The notes under the pieces: model-generated | Databases searched by the model: none | The model's input: only the letters and a program-made list of their open reading frames with translations | What the model was told of the DNA's origin: nothing | Shown here: positions 51,677 through 60,588 of the stretch, piece after piece | Numbering within the stretch: the first letter of the stretch is position 1 | Layout: each line of letters opens with the position of its first letter | Origin: Agrococcus sp. KRD186 | GTDB taxonomy: Bacteria > Actinomycetota > Actinomycetes > Actinomycetales > Microbacteriaceae | NCBI RefSeq assembly: GCF_017168255.1 | Contig: NZ_JABFAP010000001.1 | Span: 2,280,645-2,344,644, forward strand | Length of the DNA stretch: 64,000 bases | Direction of reading: 5' to 3' | Made by a program: the position numbers and the translations under genes

Positions 51677-53088
51677 CAGACCCGCAGCTCGAGTCCGGCG
51701 GCGAGCCCACCACCGGCGCGCACGGGATCCTGCCGCCCACCCCGCTGGATGCCGGCGACGGCCCCGGCAAGAAGCGCCGCTTCGTCGACCTGGCGCCGCT
51801 GCGCGCCTCCCCGGCGTTCGCGCGCCTCTGGATCGGCAACGCCATCAGCGGCATCGGCGCGCAGATGACCATCGTCGCGGTCGGCCTGCAGGTCTTCGAC
51901 ATGACCGCGAGCACGATGATGGTCGCGCTCGTGGGCGGCGTCGCGCTGCTGCCGATGGTGGTCGCGGGCCTGTGGGGCGGCATGCTCGCCGACGCCTTCG
52001 ACCGGCGGCTGGTGCTGATGCTCTCGAGCCTCACCGGCTGGCTGGCGGTGCTGGGGCTGTTCGCGCTCTCCAACTGGGATGCCGCGCTCATCGCCGACGG
52101 CCAGCGCGCCGAGGTGTGGCCGTTCTACGTGCTGACGACGATCAACACCGTCGCCGCCACCATCTCGGGCGCCACCCGCAGCGCCGTCACCCCGCGCATC
52201 CTCCCCGCACACCTCATCTCGCGCGCCGCCGCCCTCAACGGCATCGCGATGGGCGTGATGCTCACGGTCGGCCCGGCCGCCGCTGGCGTGCTGGTGGCGA
52301 CCATCGGCCTGCCGATCACCTTCGCGGTCGACGCGGTGCTGTTCACGGCCGGCTTCCTCGGCATCGTCGGGCTGCCGAAGCTGCCGCCGCTGGGCACGGT
52401 CGCGCGCCCCGGCCTGGCCTCCCTGCTCGACGGGGTGGCCTTCATGCGGCAGGCGCCCAACATCCGCATGTCGTTCATCGTCGACATCGTCGCCATGACC
52501 TTCGGCCGCCCCTTCGCGCTGCTGCCGGCGGTCGGCGCGGTCGCGATCGGCGGCGGCCCCGTCACCGTCGGCGTGCTCACCGCCGCGGCTGCGATGGGCA
52601 CGCTGCTCGCGAGCCTGTTCTCGGGCCCGGTCGCGCACGTGCACCGGCACGGCCTGGCGGTCTCGCGCGCGATCACCGTCTACGGCGGCTTCGTCGCCCT
52701 GCTGGGCCTGGTCATCCTGGCGATGACCCTCGGATGGGGCGGGCCGGTCGGCGAGGACTGGTCGCAGGTGTCGTGGGTGGCGCTGGGCGTCGCGTGCCTC
52801 GCCTTCGCCGGCATGGGCGCGAGCGACGAGATCAGCGCGATCTTCCGCTCCACCATGATGCTCACGGCCGCGCCCGACGATATGCGCGGCCGCACCCAGG
52901 GCCTGTTCATGGTGGTCGTCGCCGGCGGCCCGCGCATCGGCGACCTCTACGCGGGCGCCGCCGCCACCCTCATCGCGCTCTGGGCGCCGCCGCTGTTCGG
53001 CGGCCTGATCATCATCGTGCTGATCGCGGTGCTCACGCGCGCGCAGCGCACCTTCCTCGACTACGACGCGCGCACGCCGACGCCATAG
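51673..53088 (+). CDS. MFS exporter (EntS-like) coupled to hemA
   Basis: A 471-residue major facilitator of the enterobactin-exporter-like group: RFVDLAPLRASPAFARLWIGNAISGIGAQMTIVAVGLQVFDMT at the N-terminus, with a ~40-residue polar leader. GTG 51673 overlaps the hemA stop by 4 bases. It may export a porphyrin, heme or siderophore, or only be co-expressed. Direct evidence for the substrate is lacking. Confidence 0.85.
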   Translation: MTDPQLESGGEPTTGAHGILPPTPLDAGDGPGKKRRFVDLAPLRASPAFARLWIGNAISGIGAQMTIVAVGLQVFDMTASTMMVALVGGVALLPMVVAGLWGGMLADAFDRRLVLMLSSLTGWLAVLGLFALSNWDAALIADGQRAEVWPFYVLTTINTVAATISGATRSAVTPRILPAHLISRAAALNGIAMGVMLTVGPAAAGVLVATIGLPITFAVDAVLFTAGFLGIVGLPKLPPLGTVARPGLASLLDGVAFMRQAPNIRMSFIVDIVAMTFGRPFALLPAVGAVAIGGGPVTVGVLTAAAAMGTLLASLFSGPVAHVHRHGLAVSRAITVYGGFVALLGLVILAMTLGWGGPVGEDWSQVSWVALGVACLAFAGMGASDEISAIFRSTMMLTAAPDDMRGRTQGLFMVVVAGGPRIGDLYAGAAATLIALWAPPLFGGLIIIVLIAVLTRAQRTFLDYDARTPTP

Positions 53089-53139
53089 CGGCATGCACAC
53101 CTTGCTGAGAGCGGGCCACGCCGGGGCTTGAGGTTCCTG

Positions 53140-53158
53140 TGAGGCAAGGCTTACCCCG
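53140..53158. promoter_or_regulatory. Possible DtxR/IdeR iron box
   Basis: TGAGGCAAGGCTTACCCCG matches about 14 of 19 positions of the actinobacterial IdeR/DtxR consensus, with the central AGGCT intact. It lies between the MFS exporter and the debranching-like gene. It could be chance; the gene downstream is not an obvious iron target. Confidence 0.25.
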
Positions 53159-53226
53159 TCCTGCGTGGGCCTCGCGGGTCGCCAGCTAGCGTGATGGACG
53201 TCTCGATCAGCGATGGGAGTGCAGCT

Positions 53227-55275
53227 ATGCACGACGAGCCTCGGAGGAACGGCAGCCGTCCGTCGCTCCCCCACACCGAGCTCGTCTCGCTCGCGGCCCC
53301 CACGCAGGCATGGTCGGCGGACGACGGCACCATGCCCGGCGGCTCGCACGGCGTCTTCCACGGCGACTGGCGCTACGTGCGGGGCATCGAGCTGCTGCTC
53401 GACCGCTCGCCCACCGCGCACATCTCCACCGCCGATGAGCCCGGCCGCACCGTCTTCCGCGCCGTCACCGTCGATCCCGGGACGAGCCGGCCCATCCCCC
53501 GCGTCTCGGTCGAGCGGATGCGTGAGATCAGCCCGGGCGGGATGGTCGAGCGGGTGACGCTCATCAACGGCCGCGACGAGCCGATCGATACGCTGCTCGA
53601 GCTCGTGTGCGAGGTCGAGCTCGCACCGATGTCGACGGTGCGCGCCGGGGAGCCCGGGCCCGTCGCGATCGAGCTGCGGCTCGAGGGCGAGCAGGCGGTC
53701 GCGACCGACGGCATCCGCACGCTGCGCGCCAGCAGCCGCGGCGGCGAGGTGCGCATCGAGGACGGCCGGGTGGTCGTGTCGCAGCGCGTGCACGTGGTGC
53801 CCGACGACTGGGCCGGCATCACCCTCGAGCTCGCCATCGTCGACCCGACGCTGCCCGTGCACGGCGCCACCTGCGACGAGCCCTGCGACGAGCCGGAGCC
53901 GAGCGGGCGCCCCGCCCTGGACCGCTGGACGGATCGCGCGATGGGCGACCTCGAGCGGCTGCTGCTCGATGCCGGCCACGGGGCCTTCCCCGCCGCCGGC
54001 GCGCCCTGGCACATGACGATGGTCGCGCGCGACGCGCTGATCGCCTGCCGGCTGCTGCTGCCGCTCGGCACGCAGCTCGCCGAGGGCACGCTGCGCACGC
54101 TCGCGGCCCGGCAGGGCGTGCAGTTCGACGCCAGCACGGGCGAGGAGCCCGGGCGGATGCTGCACGAGATGCGGCAGGGCGTGACGGATGCGCTGCGGCC
54201 CGGCGTCGAGGCCCCGCCGGTCTACGCTGGCTCGCTCGATCCCACACCGCTGTGGATCGTGCTGCTGCACGACGCCTGGCGGGCCGGCCTGCCGATCGAG
54301 GCGGTGCGCGAGCTGCGCACCGCGCTGCACGCGGCACTGTTCTGGCTGCGCGCGCACACCGGCGACGGCTTCCTGCGGTGCCCGGAGGAAGCCGGGCTCG
54401 GGCTCTCGGGCAAGGGCTGGCGCGAGCAGCCAGAGGGGCTGCGCCTGAGCGCGGCGCACGGGTCGCGCGAGGCCGGGCTGGTGGGCACCGGCATGGCGAC
54501 GGCGCAGGCGCAGGGGCTCGCGTGCCGTGCGGCGGTCGCGGGCGCGGCACTGCTGGACGCGCTGGGCGACGACGGCAGCGGCTGGCTGGCGTGGGCCGAG
54601 CAGCTGCGCACGCGGTTCCGCGAGCAGTTCTGGGTCGAGCGGCGCGGCATGCGCTTCCCCGCCATGGCGCTCGACGCCGACGGCCACCCGGATGACACCC
54701 TGGTGAGCGACATCGGCCAGCTCATCGGCACGACGCTGCTCAGCCGCGTCGAGGAGGCCGAAGTGGCGCGGCTGCTGCTCGACGAGCGGCTCTCCTCCGG
54801 CTTCGGGCTGCGCACGATGGCGAGCGACGCCGAGCGCTACTGGCCGCTCGCGCACTACTGCGGCGCGGTGTGGCCGCACGACACGGCGATCGCCATCGAG
54901 GGGCTGCTGCGCTCCGGCTTCGTCGCCGACGCGCGCGCACTCGCTGAGCAGCTGGAGCGGGCGGCGGATGCGTTCGGCGGCCGGATGCCGGAGGTCTACG
55001 GCGGATTCGGCCTCGACGAGACGCCCACGCCGATCCCCTACCCGGGTGCCTGCAGCCCGCAGGCCTGGAGCGCCGCATCCGTCGTGCCGGTCTCGATGGC
55101 GCTGCGCGCCGCCGCCGAGGCCGAGCTGCCGAAGGATGCCGAGCGGCTGATCGTGGCGGTGCCGCCGAGCGCGCCCGAGCCGATGGAGATCAACGCGCAC
55201 ACGCCGAGCACGCGCCCCCGCGGGCGGGCGCACCTGCACCTGGTGACGAGCGCGCCCGCGCCGCAGGGGATCTAG
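53227..55275 (+). CDS. Glycogen debranching-like enzyme (GH-type, GDE C-terminal fold)
   Basis: A 682-residue protein. The N-terminal beta domain (HGVFHGDWRYVRGIELLLD...) is a glycogen-debranching-enzyme N-terminal domain. The C-terminal (alpha/alpha)6 barrel has WHMTMVARDALIACRLLLPLG, LDPTPLWIVLLHDAWR and SERYWPLAHYCGAVWPHDTAIAIEGLL-like segments of amylo-alpha-1,6-glucosidases. ATG 53227 has GGGAG 7 bases upstream; in-frame starts at 53191/53194 lack one. It probably trims branched or short glucans. It is convergent with the MalG-type gene with no spacer. Confidence 0.85.
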   Translation: MHDEPRRNGSRPSLPHTELVSLAAPTQAWSADDGTMPGGSHGVFHGDWRYVRGIELLLDRSPTAHISTADEPGRTVFRAVTVDPGTSRPIPRVSVERMREISPGGMVERVTLINGRDEPIDTLLELVCEVELAPMSTVRAGEPGPVAIELRLEGEQAVATDGIRTLRASSRGGEVRIEDGRVVVSQRVHVVPDDWAGITLELAIVDPTLPVHGATCDEPCDEPEPSGRPALDRWTDRAMGDLERLLLDAGHGAFPAAGAPWHMTMVARDALIACRLLLPLGTQLAEGTLRTLAARQGVQFDASTGEEPGRMLHEMRQGVTDALRPGVEAPPVYAGSLDPTPLWIVLLHDAWRAGLPIEAVRELRTALHAALFWLRAHTGDGFLRCPEEAGLGLSGKGWREQPEGLRLSAAHGSREAGLVGTGMATAQAQGLACRAAVAGAALLDALGDDGSGWLAWAEQLRTRFREQFWVERRGMRFPAMALDADGHPDDTLVSDIGQLIGTTLLSRVEEAEVARLLLDERLSSGFGLRTMASDAERYWPLAHYCGAVWPHDTAIAIEGLLRSGFVADARALAEQLERAADAFGGRMPEVYGGFGLDETPTPIPYPGACSPQAWSAASVVPVSMALRAAAEAELPKDAERLIVAVPPSAPEPMEINAHTPSTRPRGRAHLHLVTSAPAPQGI

Positions 55276-56250
55276 CTAGCCCTTCGCCGAGCCCGCCAGC
55301 AGCCCGCGCACGAAGTAGCGCTGCAGCCCGAAGAACACGATCAGCGGCACGATGAGCGACACGAACGCACCGGCGGTGAGCCTCGCCCAGTTCTCGCCGC
55401 GCGAACCCGCGAGCTCTGCCAGCCGCTGCGTGAGCGGCGCCGTATCTGGTGTGCCAGAGGAGAACACGAGCGCCACCAGCAGATCGTTCCAGACCCAGAG
55501 GAACTGGAAGATGCCGAAGGAGGCGATCGCCGGCATCGCCAGCGGCAGGATGATGCGGAAGAAGATCTGCCCGTGCCCGGCGCCGTCGACGCGGGCGGCC
55601 TCGATGATGTCGCCCGGGATCTGCGAGATGAAGTTGTGCAGCAGGAAGATCGCCAGCGGCAGGCCGAAGATCGTGTGCGCGATCCAGACCGGCATGAACT
55701 GCTTGTCGCTGATGAACGGCACCACCTCGTGCAGCGCGTTCTGGAACGGCTGCACGAAGGTCACGAACAGCTGCAGCAGCGGGATGAGCGCCATCTGCAG
55801 CGGCACGATCTGCAGCGCGAAGACGATCACGAACAGCGTCGACGAGCCGCGGAACTTCACCCATGCGAAGGCGTAGGCAGCGAGCGCGGCCAGCACCAGC
55901 GGGAAGATCGAGCCCGGGATGGCGATCATGAGCGAGTTCACGAAGTACTCGCCCAGCTGCGGCGAGGTCGACGAGCCCGAGAAGAGCACCTCGGTGTAGT
56001 TGTCGAGCGTCAGCTCGGGGTCCGAGAAGAACGTCCACCACCCCGTCGAGGCGATCGAGTCCGCCGGGCGGAACGACGACAGCAGCAGGCCGAAGGTCGG
56101 GATCGTCCAGAGCACCGCGATCAGCAGCGCGGCGATCGTCGCCCACGGGCTGGTCAGCCGCCGCTTCACGCGGTCGGCCCGCGTCGTGACGGCGGGTGCC
56201 GCCTTGTCGGGCGTGATCTCAGGGTCTGGGGTCACTGCGACTTGACTCAT
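55276..56250 (-). CDS. MalG-type maltodextrin ABC permease
   Basis: A 324-residue CUT1 permease with six membrane segments and the ATPase-coupling EAA motif EAARVDGAGHGQIFFRIILPLAMPA. A polar N-terminal ~35 residues precedes the first helix. The start overlaps the MalF gene end by 4 bases. No ATPase gene is in the cluster, so a shared MsiK-like ATPase elsewhere is expected. Confidence 0.92.
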   Translation of the reverse strand: MSQVAVTPDPEITPDKAAPAVTTRADRVKRRLTSPWATIAALLIAVLWTIPTFGLLLSSFRPADSIASTGWWTFFSDPELTLDNYTEVLFSGSSTSPQLGEYFVNSLMIAIPGSIFPLVLAALAAYAFAWVKFRGSSTLFVIVFALQIVPLQMALIPLLQLFVTFVQPFQNALHEVVPFISDKQFMPVWIAHTIFGLPLAIFLLHNFISQIPGDIIEAARVDGAGHGQIFFRIILPLAMPAIASFGIFQFLWVWNDLLVALVFSSGTPDTAPLTQRLAELAGSRGENWARLTAGAFVSLIVPLIVFFGLQRYFVRGLLAGSAKG

Positions 56251-57803
56251 CGGATCGCCTTCTGCTGGTTCAGGACGCGGATGTTGTAGACCACGATCGG
56301 CAGCACCATGATGAACAGGATCAGGGCCAGTGCGGCGCCGCGGCCGGGCTCGCCGGAGCGGAAGGCCTGCGTGTACATCTCATTGGCGACGACGGATGTG
56401 TCGAAGTTGCCGGCGGTCATGGTGCGCACGATGTCGAACACCTTGAGCGTCGCGATCGAGATGGTCGTGACGACCACCACGATCGAGGTGCGGATGCCGG
56501 GCACGGTCACGTTGCGGAACCGCTGCCACGGGTTGGCGCCGTCGATCTCGGCAGCCTCGAGCTGCTCGGTCGGCACGCCCTTGATGGCCGCCGAGAGCAC
56601 CACCATCGCGAACCCGGTCTGGATCCAGATCATCACGATGATCAGGGCGAGCGTGTTCCACGGGCTGTTCTGCAGGATCTGCTGCGGCTCGCCGCCGACC
56701 AGCACGATCAGCTGGTTGACGAGGCCGATCTGATCCTGCGCCGGCCCGCGGTAGGCGTACATGAAGTTCCAGATGATGGAGGCGCCCACGAACGAGATCG
56801 CCATCGGCATGAACACGAGCATCTTGTACACGCGCTCGCCGCGGCTCTTGTCGATGAAGACCGCGTAGGCCAGGCCGACCGCGGTCGACAGCAGCGGCAC
56901 CAGGATCACCCAGGCGATCGTGTTCCCGAGCGTGATCAGCGCCTCGCGCTGCGTGAACATCCAGACGAAGTTGTCGAGGCCGATGAACGCGCCGGTGCGG
57001 TCGGTGAAGGCCAGCAGCGTCGTGCGCAGCGCCGGGTAGATGAGGCCGACCGTCAGCAGCACGCCCGCCGGCACGAGGAAGACCAGCATGGGCTTCGAGT
57101 CCTCGTCGCGATCGGCGAGGTAGCCGAGCAGGCCGACGACGCTCAGCGCGAGCGCGCCCGCCCACGGCCAGACGCCGATCGGCTGCTCGCGCCCTTGCTC
57201 GAGCACGAGCGCGATGACGACCACCGCGACGGCGGCCAGCAGCCAGGCGAGCAGACGCACCTGACGACGGATGCGGTGGGGTGCGAAGGCGAGCGCGGCC
57301 GTCACCAGCAGCACGGCCGCGACGGGCCAGCCGACGATGTTCGCCGCCAGGGTAAGCGCGGGCGTCACCCACTCGAGCGCCTCGATGCTCTCCGCCATGG
57401 AGGCGACGATGGCGACGGCGATGGCCGCGACCGCGCCGATCGTGCGCAGCACCGCGGAGCGCACCGGGGGCGAGGCCGGCTGCAGCAGGCGGTCGAGCAG
57501 CCACTGCAGCACCACCAGGGCGATGCCGGCGACCGCGAAGATGATGAGAGCGTTCGTCAGCCCCTGGGTCATCCACGACACCGTGCCGTAGAGCAGCCGG
57601 CCGAGCAGCGCCAGCAGCACCAGCACGCCGATGATGATCAGGCGCGGGCGCAGCCCCTGCATGATCGCGCCGCGCCATCCTTCCGGGCGCGGCTTGTCCT
57701 CGGGTCGGTCGAGGAAGGCCAGCAGCAGCGCCATCACGACGCCGAACGCGGCCAGCCCGACGACGCCCTGCAGCAGCTTGCCGAGCAGATCCATCGTGGT
57801 CAT
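56247..57803 (-). CDS. MalF-type maltodextrin ABC permease with extra N-terminal helices
   Basis: A 518-residue CUT1 permease. The standard six-helix domain occupies about residues 240-518, with EAA motif EAAEIDGANPWQRFRNVTVPGIR. The first ~230 residues add about six extra hydrophobic helices, longer than the E. coli MalF extension. It pairs with MalG and with the binding protein encoded upstream. Confidence 0.92.
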   Translation of the reverse strand: MTTMDLLGKLLQGVVGLAAFGVVMALLLAFLDRPEDKPRPEGWRGAIMQGLRPRLIIIGVLVLLALLGRLLYGTVSWMTQGLTNALIIFAVAGIALVVLQWLLDRLLQPASPPVRSAVLRTIGAVAAIAVAIVASMAESIEALEWVTPALTLAANIVGWPVAAVLLVTAALAFAPHRIRRQVRLLAWLLAAVAVVVIALVLEQGREQPIGVWPWAGALALSVVGLLGYLADRDEDSKPMLVFLVPAGVLLTVGLIYPALRTTLLAFTDRTGAFIGLDNFVWMFTQREALITLGNTIAWVILVPLLSTAVGLAYAVFIDKSRGERVYKMLVFMPMAISFVGASIIWNFMYAYRGPAQDQIGLVNQLIVLVGGEPQQILQNSPWNTLALIIVMIWIQTGFAMVVLSAAIKGVPTEQLEAAEIDGANPWQRFRNVTVPGIRTSIVVVVTTISIATLKVFDIVRTMTAGNFDTSVVANEMYTQAFRSGEPGRGAALALILFIMVLPIVVYNIRVLNQQKAIR

Positions 57804-57818
57804 GCGTCACCTCCGGTG

Positions 57819-57862
57819 GATGCCTGATGTGGGGGCCGCGTACGGCCCCCACATCAGGCATC
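57819..57862 (-). terminator. Perfect 20-bp hairpin between binding-protein and malF genes
   Basis: Arms 57819-57838 and 57843-57862 are exact inverse complements with a 4-base CGTA loop. It begins 10 bases after the binding-protein stop and ends 16 bases before malF. Lacking a T-run, it probably stabilises the binding-protein mRNA end and lowers permease expression, as in other binding-protein operons. Confidence 0.8.
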
Positions 57863-57871
57863 AGCGAACTG

Positions 57872-59230
57872 TTACGGCCAGCTGGACTCGACCTCGCTGA
57901 GCACCGTCTCGGTGTCGGCCCCCGAGATCCAATCGACCATCGCCGTCCAGAACGTCCCCGCGCCGACGGCGCCGGGCATCAGGTCGGAGCCGTCGAACCG
58001 GAAGGTGGTGTTCGGGTCCTGCAGCGTCTCCGCAGCCGACACCAACAGCGGGCTCGAGGCGTTCGCCGGGTCCAGCCCGTTGTTCGCCGAGAGCACGCCG
58101 CCGAGGGCGACGCGGCTGTTGGCCCACTCCGCGCTCGAGAGGAACGTCTGCACCGCCACGACCGCCTCGTCGTCGCTGAAGGCGCCGACGAACTCGCCGC
58201 CACCGGTGACGGCGGGCGCGCCCGCCTCGGTGCCGGGCAGGATGAAGGCCCACACGTCGCCGTCCTCGGCGACCGTCGTGCCCTCCGGGAACAGACCCTC
58301 GTAGAACGACGCCTGGTGGTGCATCGCGCACTCGCCCTCGGTGACGGGCCAGCCGGCCTCGCCGAAGTCCTGCGTCGCGATGGTGGAGACGTCGCCGAAC
58401 CCGCCGTTGACGTAGTCAGGGTTCTTGATCAGGTCGCCGACGCGGTTCATCGCATCGACGATCGCCGGGTCGTCGAACGGGATCTCGTTCGAGATCCACT
58501 GGTCATAGACCTCCGGGCCCGCGGTGCGCAGCACGTAGTCCTCCACCCAGTCGGTGCCCGGCCAGCCGGTCGCCTCACCCGAGCCGAAGCCGACGCACCA
58601 GGGCATCATGGTGTCGGAGCCGGCGATGGTCGCGGTCAGCTCGTCGAGCTCGTCGAGCGTGGTCGGCACCTCCCAGCCATTCTCCTCCCAGACCGAGGGC
58701 GAGTACCAGACGTAGCCCTTGATGCTGGCCATCAGCGGCGCAGCGAGGAACTCGCCGTCCACCGTGCCGTAGTTCTGCCAGTCCTCGCTCCAGAACTCCT
58801 GCGCGTTCGCGGCCACCGACTCGGGCGCCGGCAGGATGGCGCCGGTGCCGGCGACGGACGCCAGCAGACCCGGCTGCGGGAAGATCGCGAGGTCGGGCGG
58901 GTTGCCGCCCTGGACGCGGACGTTGATCTGGGCCTCGAACTCGCCGGAGCCCTCGTAGACCACGTCGATGCCGGTGCAGTCCTCGAACTCGGCCCACGAC
59001 TCGTTGAGGCGATCGGCCTCGACGTCGAGGATGGTGCCGTACAGGTCGACCTCCTCACCGTCGAAGGTGCCGTAGTCGGCGTAGGCCTCGCAGCCCGCGG
59101 CCGCGGGGGCCTCGGAGCCGCCCGGCGCGGCAGAGGGGTCGGCCGGTGCGTCGCCGACGCAGCCCGTGAGGGCGAGCGCTGCGACACCCGCGATGCCCAG
59201 CGGCATCGCGATCCTGCGTGCGTGCTTCAC
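57872..59230 (-). CDS. MalE-type sugar-binding lipoprotein
   Basis: A 452-residue CUT1 binding protein. Lipobox LALTGC puts the lipid Cys at residue 24, followed by an Ala/Pro/Gly-rich linker. The mature domain has FEDCTGIDVVYEGSGEFEAQINVRVQGGNPPDLAIFPQPG and later GYVWYSPSVWEENGWEVPTTLDEL. The start is GTG 59230, with AAGGAG 6 bases upstream. Probable ligand: maltose, maltodextrin or trehalose, judging by the neighbours. Confidence 0.93.
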   Translation of the reverse strand: MKHARRIAMPLGIAGVAALALTGCVGDAPADPSAAPGGSEAPAAAGCEAYADYGTFDGEEVDLYGTILDVEADRLNESWAEFEDCTGIDVVYEGSGEFEAQINVRVQGGNPPDLAIFPQPGLLASVAGTGAILPAPESVAANAQEFWSEDWQNYGTVDGEFLAAPLMASIKGYVWYSPSVWEENGWEVPTTLDELDELTATIAGSDTMMPWCVGFGSGEATGWPGTDWVEDYVLRTAGPEVYDQWISNEIPFDDPAIVDAMNRVGDLIKNPDYVNGGFGDVSTIATQDFGEAGWPVTEGECAMHHQASFYEGLFPEGTTVAEDGDVWAFILPGTEAGAPAVTGGGEFVGAFSDDEAVVAVQTFLSSAEWANSRVALGGVLSANNGLDPANASSPLLVSAAETLQDPNTTFRFDGSDLMPGAVGAGTFWTAMVDWISGADTETVLSEVESSWP

Positions 59231-59303
59231 GTGAACTCCTTCGCTCAGTGCATTGGGCACGTGCCGCAGGCGTGGCGCACAGCGTCGTGCCGAACTCGAA
59301 ACC

Positions 59304-59315
59304 GGAACCGGTTCC
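59304..59315. promoter_or_regulatory. LacI-type operator O1 of the maltodextrin operon
   Basis: GGAACCGGTTCC, a perfect 12-bp palindrome, 74 bases before the binding-protein start. An identical second copy lies 126 bp away. Confidence 0.75.
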
Positions 59316-59429
59316 ATTGCCAGTGACGCTAGCGCACCGGACGCCGGTTTGCCATCGGGCATCAGGTTGCGATTGTGCAACGATCGCAGCACGGGAGTCT
59401 TGGCGGCGAGACCGCGAGGGCCTACGCTC

Positions 59430-59441
59430 GGAACCGGTTCC
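59430..59441. promoter_or_regulatory. LacI-type operator O2 near the regulator gene
   Basis: A second exact GGAACCGGTTCC, 48 bases before the LacI start. The centre-to-centre distance to O1 is 126 bp, a whole number of helical turns, which would favour a DNA loop. Confidence 0.75.
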
Positions 59442-59489
59442 AACGATGGACCGGCGGCGCACCCGCCCATCCCGGCGCGAGGAGGCACG

Positions 59490-60518
59490 ATGCCACGGCT
59501 CGACGATGTCGCCCGCGCCGCCGGCGTCTCGAAGGCGACCGCGTCCCGCGCGCTCTCCGGCGCCGACGGTGTCTCGCCCGCCACCAGGGCGAAGGTGCAG
59601 CGCGTCGCCGACGAGCTCGGCTTCCGCGCCTCCGGCGCCGCCCGCCGGCTCGCGACCGGCCTCACCCGCACGATCGGCGTGCTCACCCCATCGGTCGACC
59701 GCTGGTACTTCGGCAGCGTGCTGCACGGCATCGCGCACGCCGCTGACAGCCACGAGCACGACGTGCTGCTCTACGACCTGGGCGCCTTCGGCCACGGCGG
59801 CCACGAGAAGTTCGAGCGCTTCATGCGCCGCGGCGAGGTCGACGGCCTCGTCACCATCACCTGGAGCCTGGTCGGGGGCGACCTCACCAGGCTGGCCGAG
59901 CTCAGCATCCCGGTCGCGACCGTCGGCGAGCCGACCCCCCACACGCGCTCGTTCTGCCTCGACGACGATGCCGCCGGCAGGCAGGCGACCGAGCACCTGG
60001 TGCGGCTCGGCCACACCGACCTGCTGCACCTCGCGAGCCAGACCGAGGTGCAGCCCTTCGACGCCTCGTCCTCCGACCGCCGCAAGCGCGCCTTCGAGGC
60101 CGTCTCGGCCGAGCACGGGCTGCGGATGCGTCCGGTGCGCACCGTGCCGACCACCCTGGAGGGCGCGCACGCCGTCGCGCTCCACTTCCTCGACCGGCCC
60201 GATCGCCCGACCGGCATCGTCGCCGGCACCGACGAGGTGGCGCTCGGCGTCATGCTCGCGGCGCACCAGCTCGGCATCCGCGTGCCGGAGGAGCTGAGCG
60301 TCGTCGGCGTCGACGACGTGCCCAGCGCCGCGCCCTTCGGCCTCACCACCATCCGGCAGGATCCAGCCCAGCACGGCGAGGACGTCGTCGCCTGGATCAT
60401 GGGTGCGATGCGCTCGCGCGGGCGGCGCGGGGGCGATGCGAGCCAGCCCGACCGCAGCCACACCGGCTACGCGCCAGAGCTCGTGGTGCGCGCCTCGACC
60501 GCCCCGCCGCGCCCGTGA
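59490..60518 (+). CDS. LacI-family regulator 2 (maltodextrin/trehalose)
   Basis: A 342-residue LacI repressor: RLDDVARAAGVSKATASRALSGADGVSPATRAKVQRVADELGFRASGAARRL contains the helix-turn-helix and hinge. ATG 59490 has GAGGAGG 6 bases upstream. It is divergent from the malEFG operon, with two identical operators in the 259-bp gap, so it almost certainly controls that operon and itself. It precedes treS in the same direction. Confidence 0.93.
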   Translation: MPRLDDVARAAGVSKATASRALSGADGVSPATRAKVQRVADELGFRASGAARRLATGLTRTIGVLTPSVDRWYFGSVLHGIAHAADSHEHDVLLYDLGAFGHGGHEKFERFMRRGEVDGLVTITWSLVGGDLTRLAELSIPVATVGEPTPHTRSFCLDDDAAGRQATEHLVRLGHTDLLHLASQTEVQPFDASSSDRRKRAFEAVSAEHGLRMRPVRTVPTTLEGAHAVALHFLDRPDRPTGIVAGTDEVALGVMLAAHQLGIRVPEELSVVGVDDVPSAAPFGLTTIRQDPAQHGEDVVAWIMGAMRSRGRRGGDASQPDRSHTGYAPELVVRASTAPPRP

Positions 60519-60588
60519 CCCGCCCGCCCGGTAGCGTGGCCGGACGGTCGACGCGACCCATCGCATCCGCCCCCGTCAAGGAGCGCAC

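Noticed and set aside
51619-55239. A 1206-codon open frame on the minus strand
   Set aside because: It is antisense to hemA, the MFS exporter and the debranching-like gene. It is rich in Arg, His, Gln and Asp, as expected when high-GC genes are read backward, and shows no protein motif.
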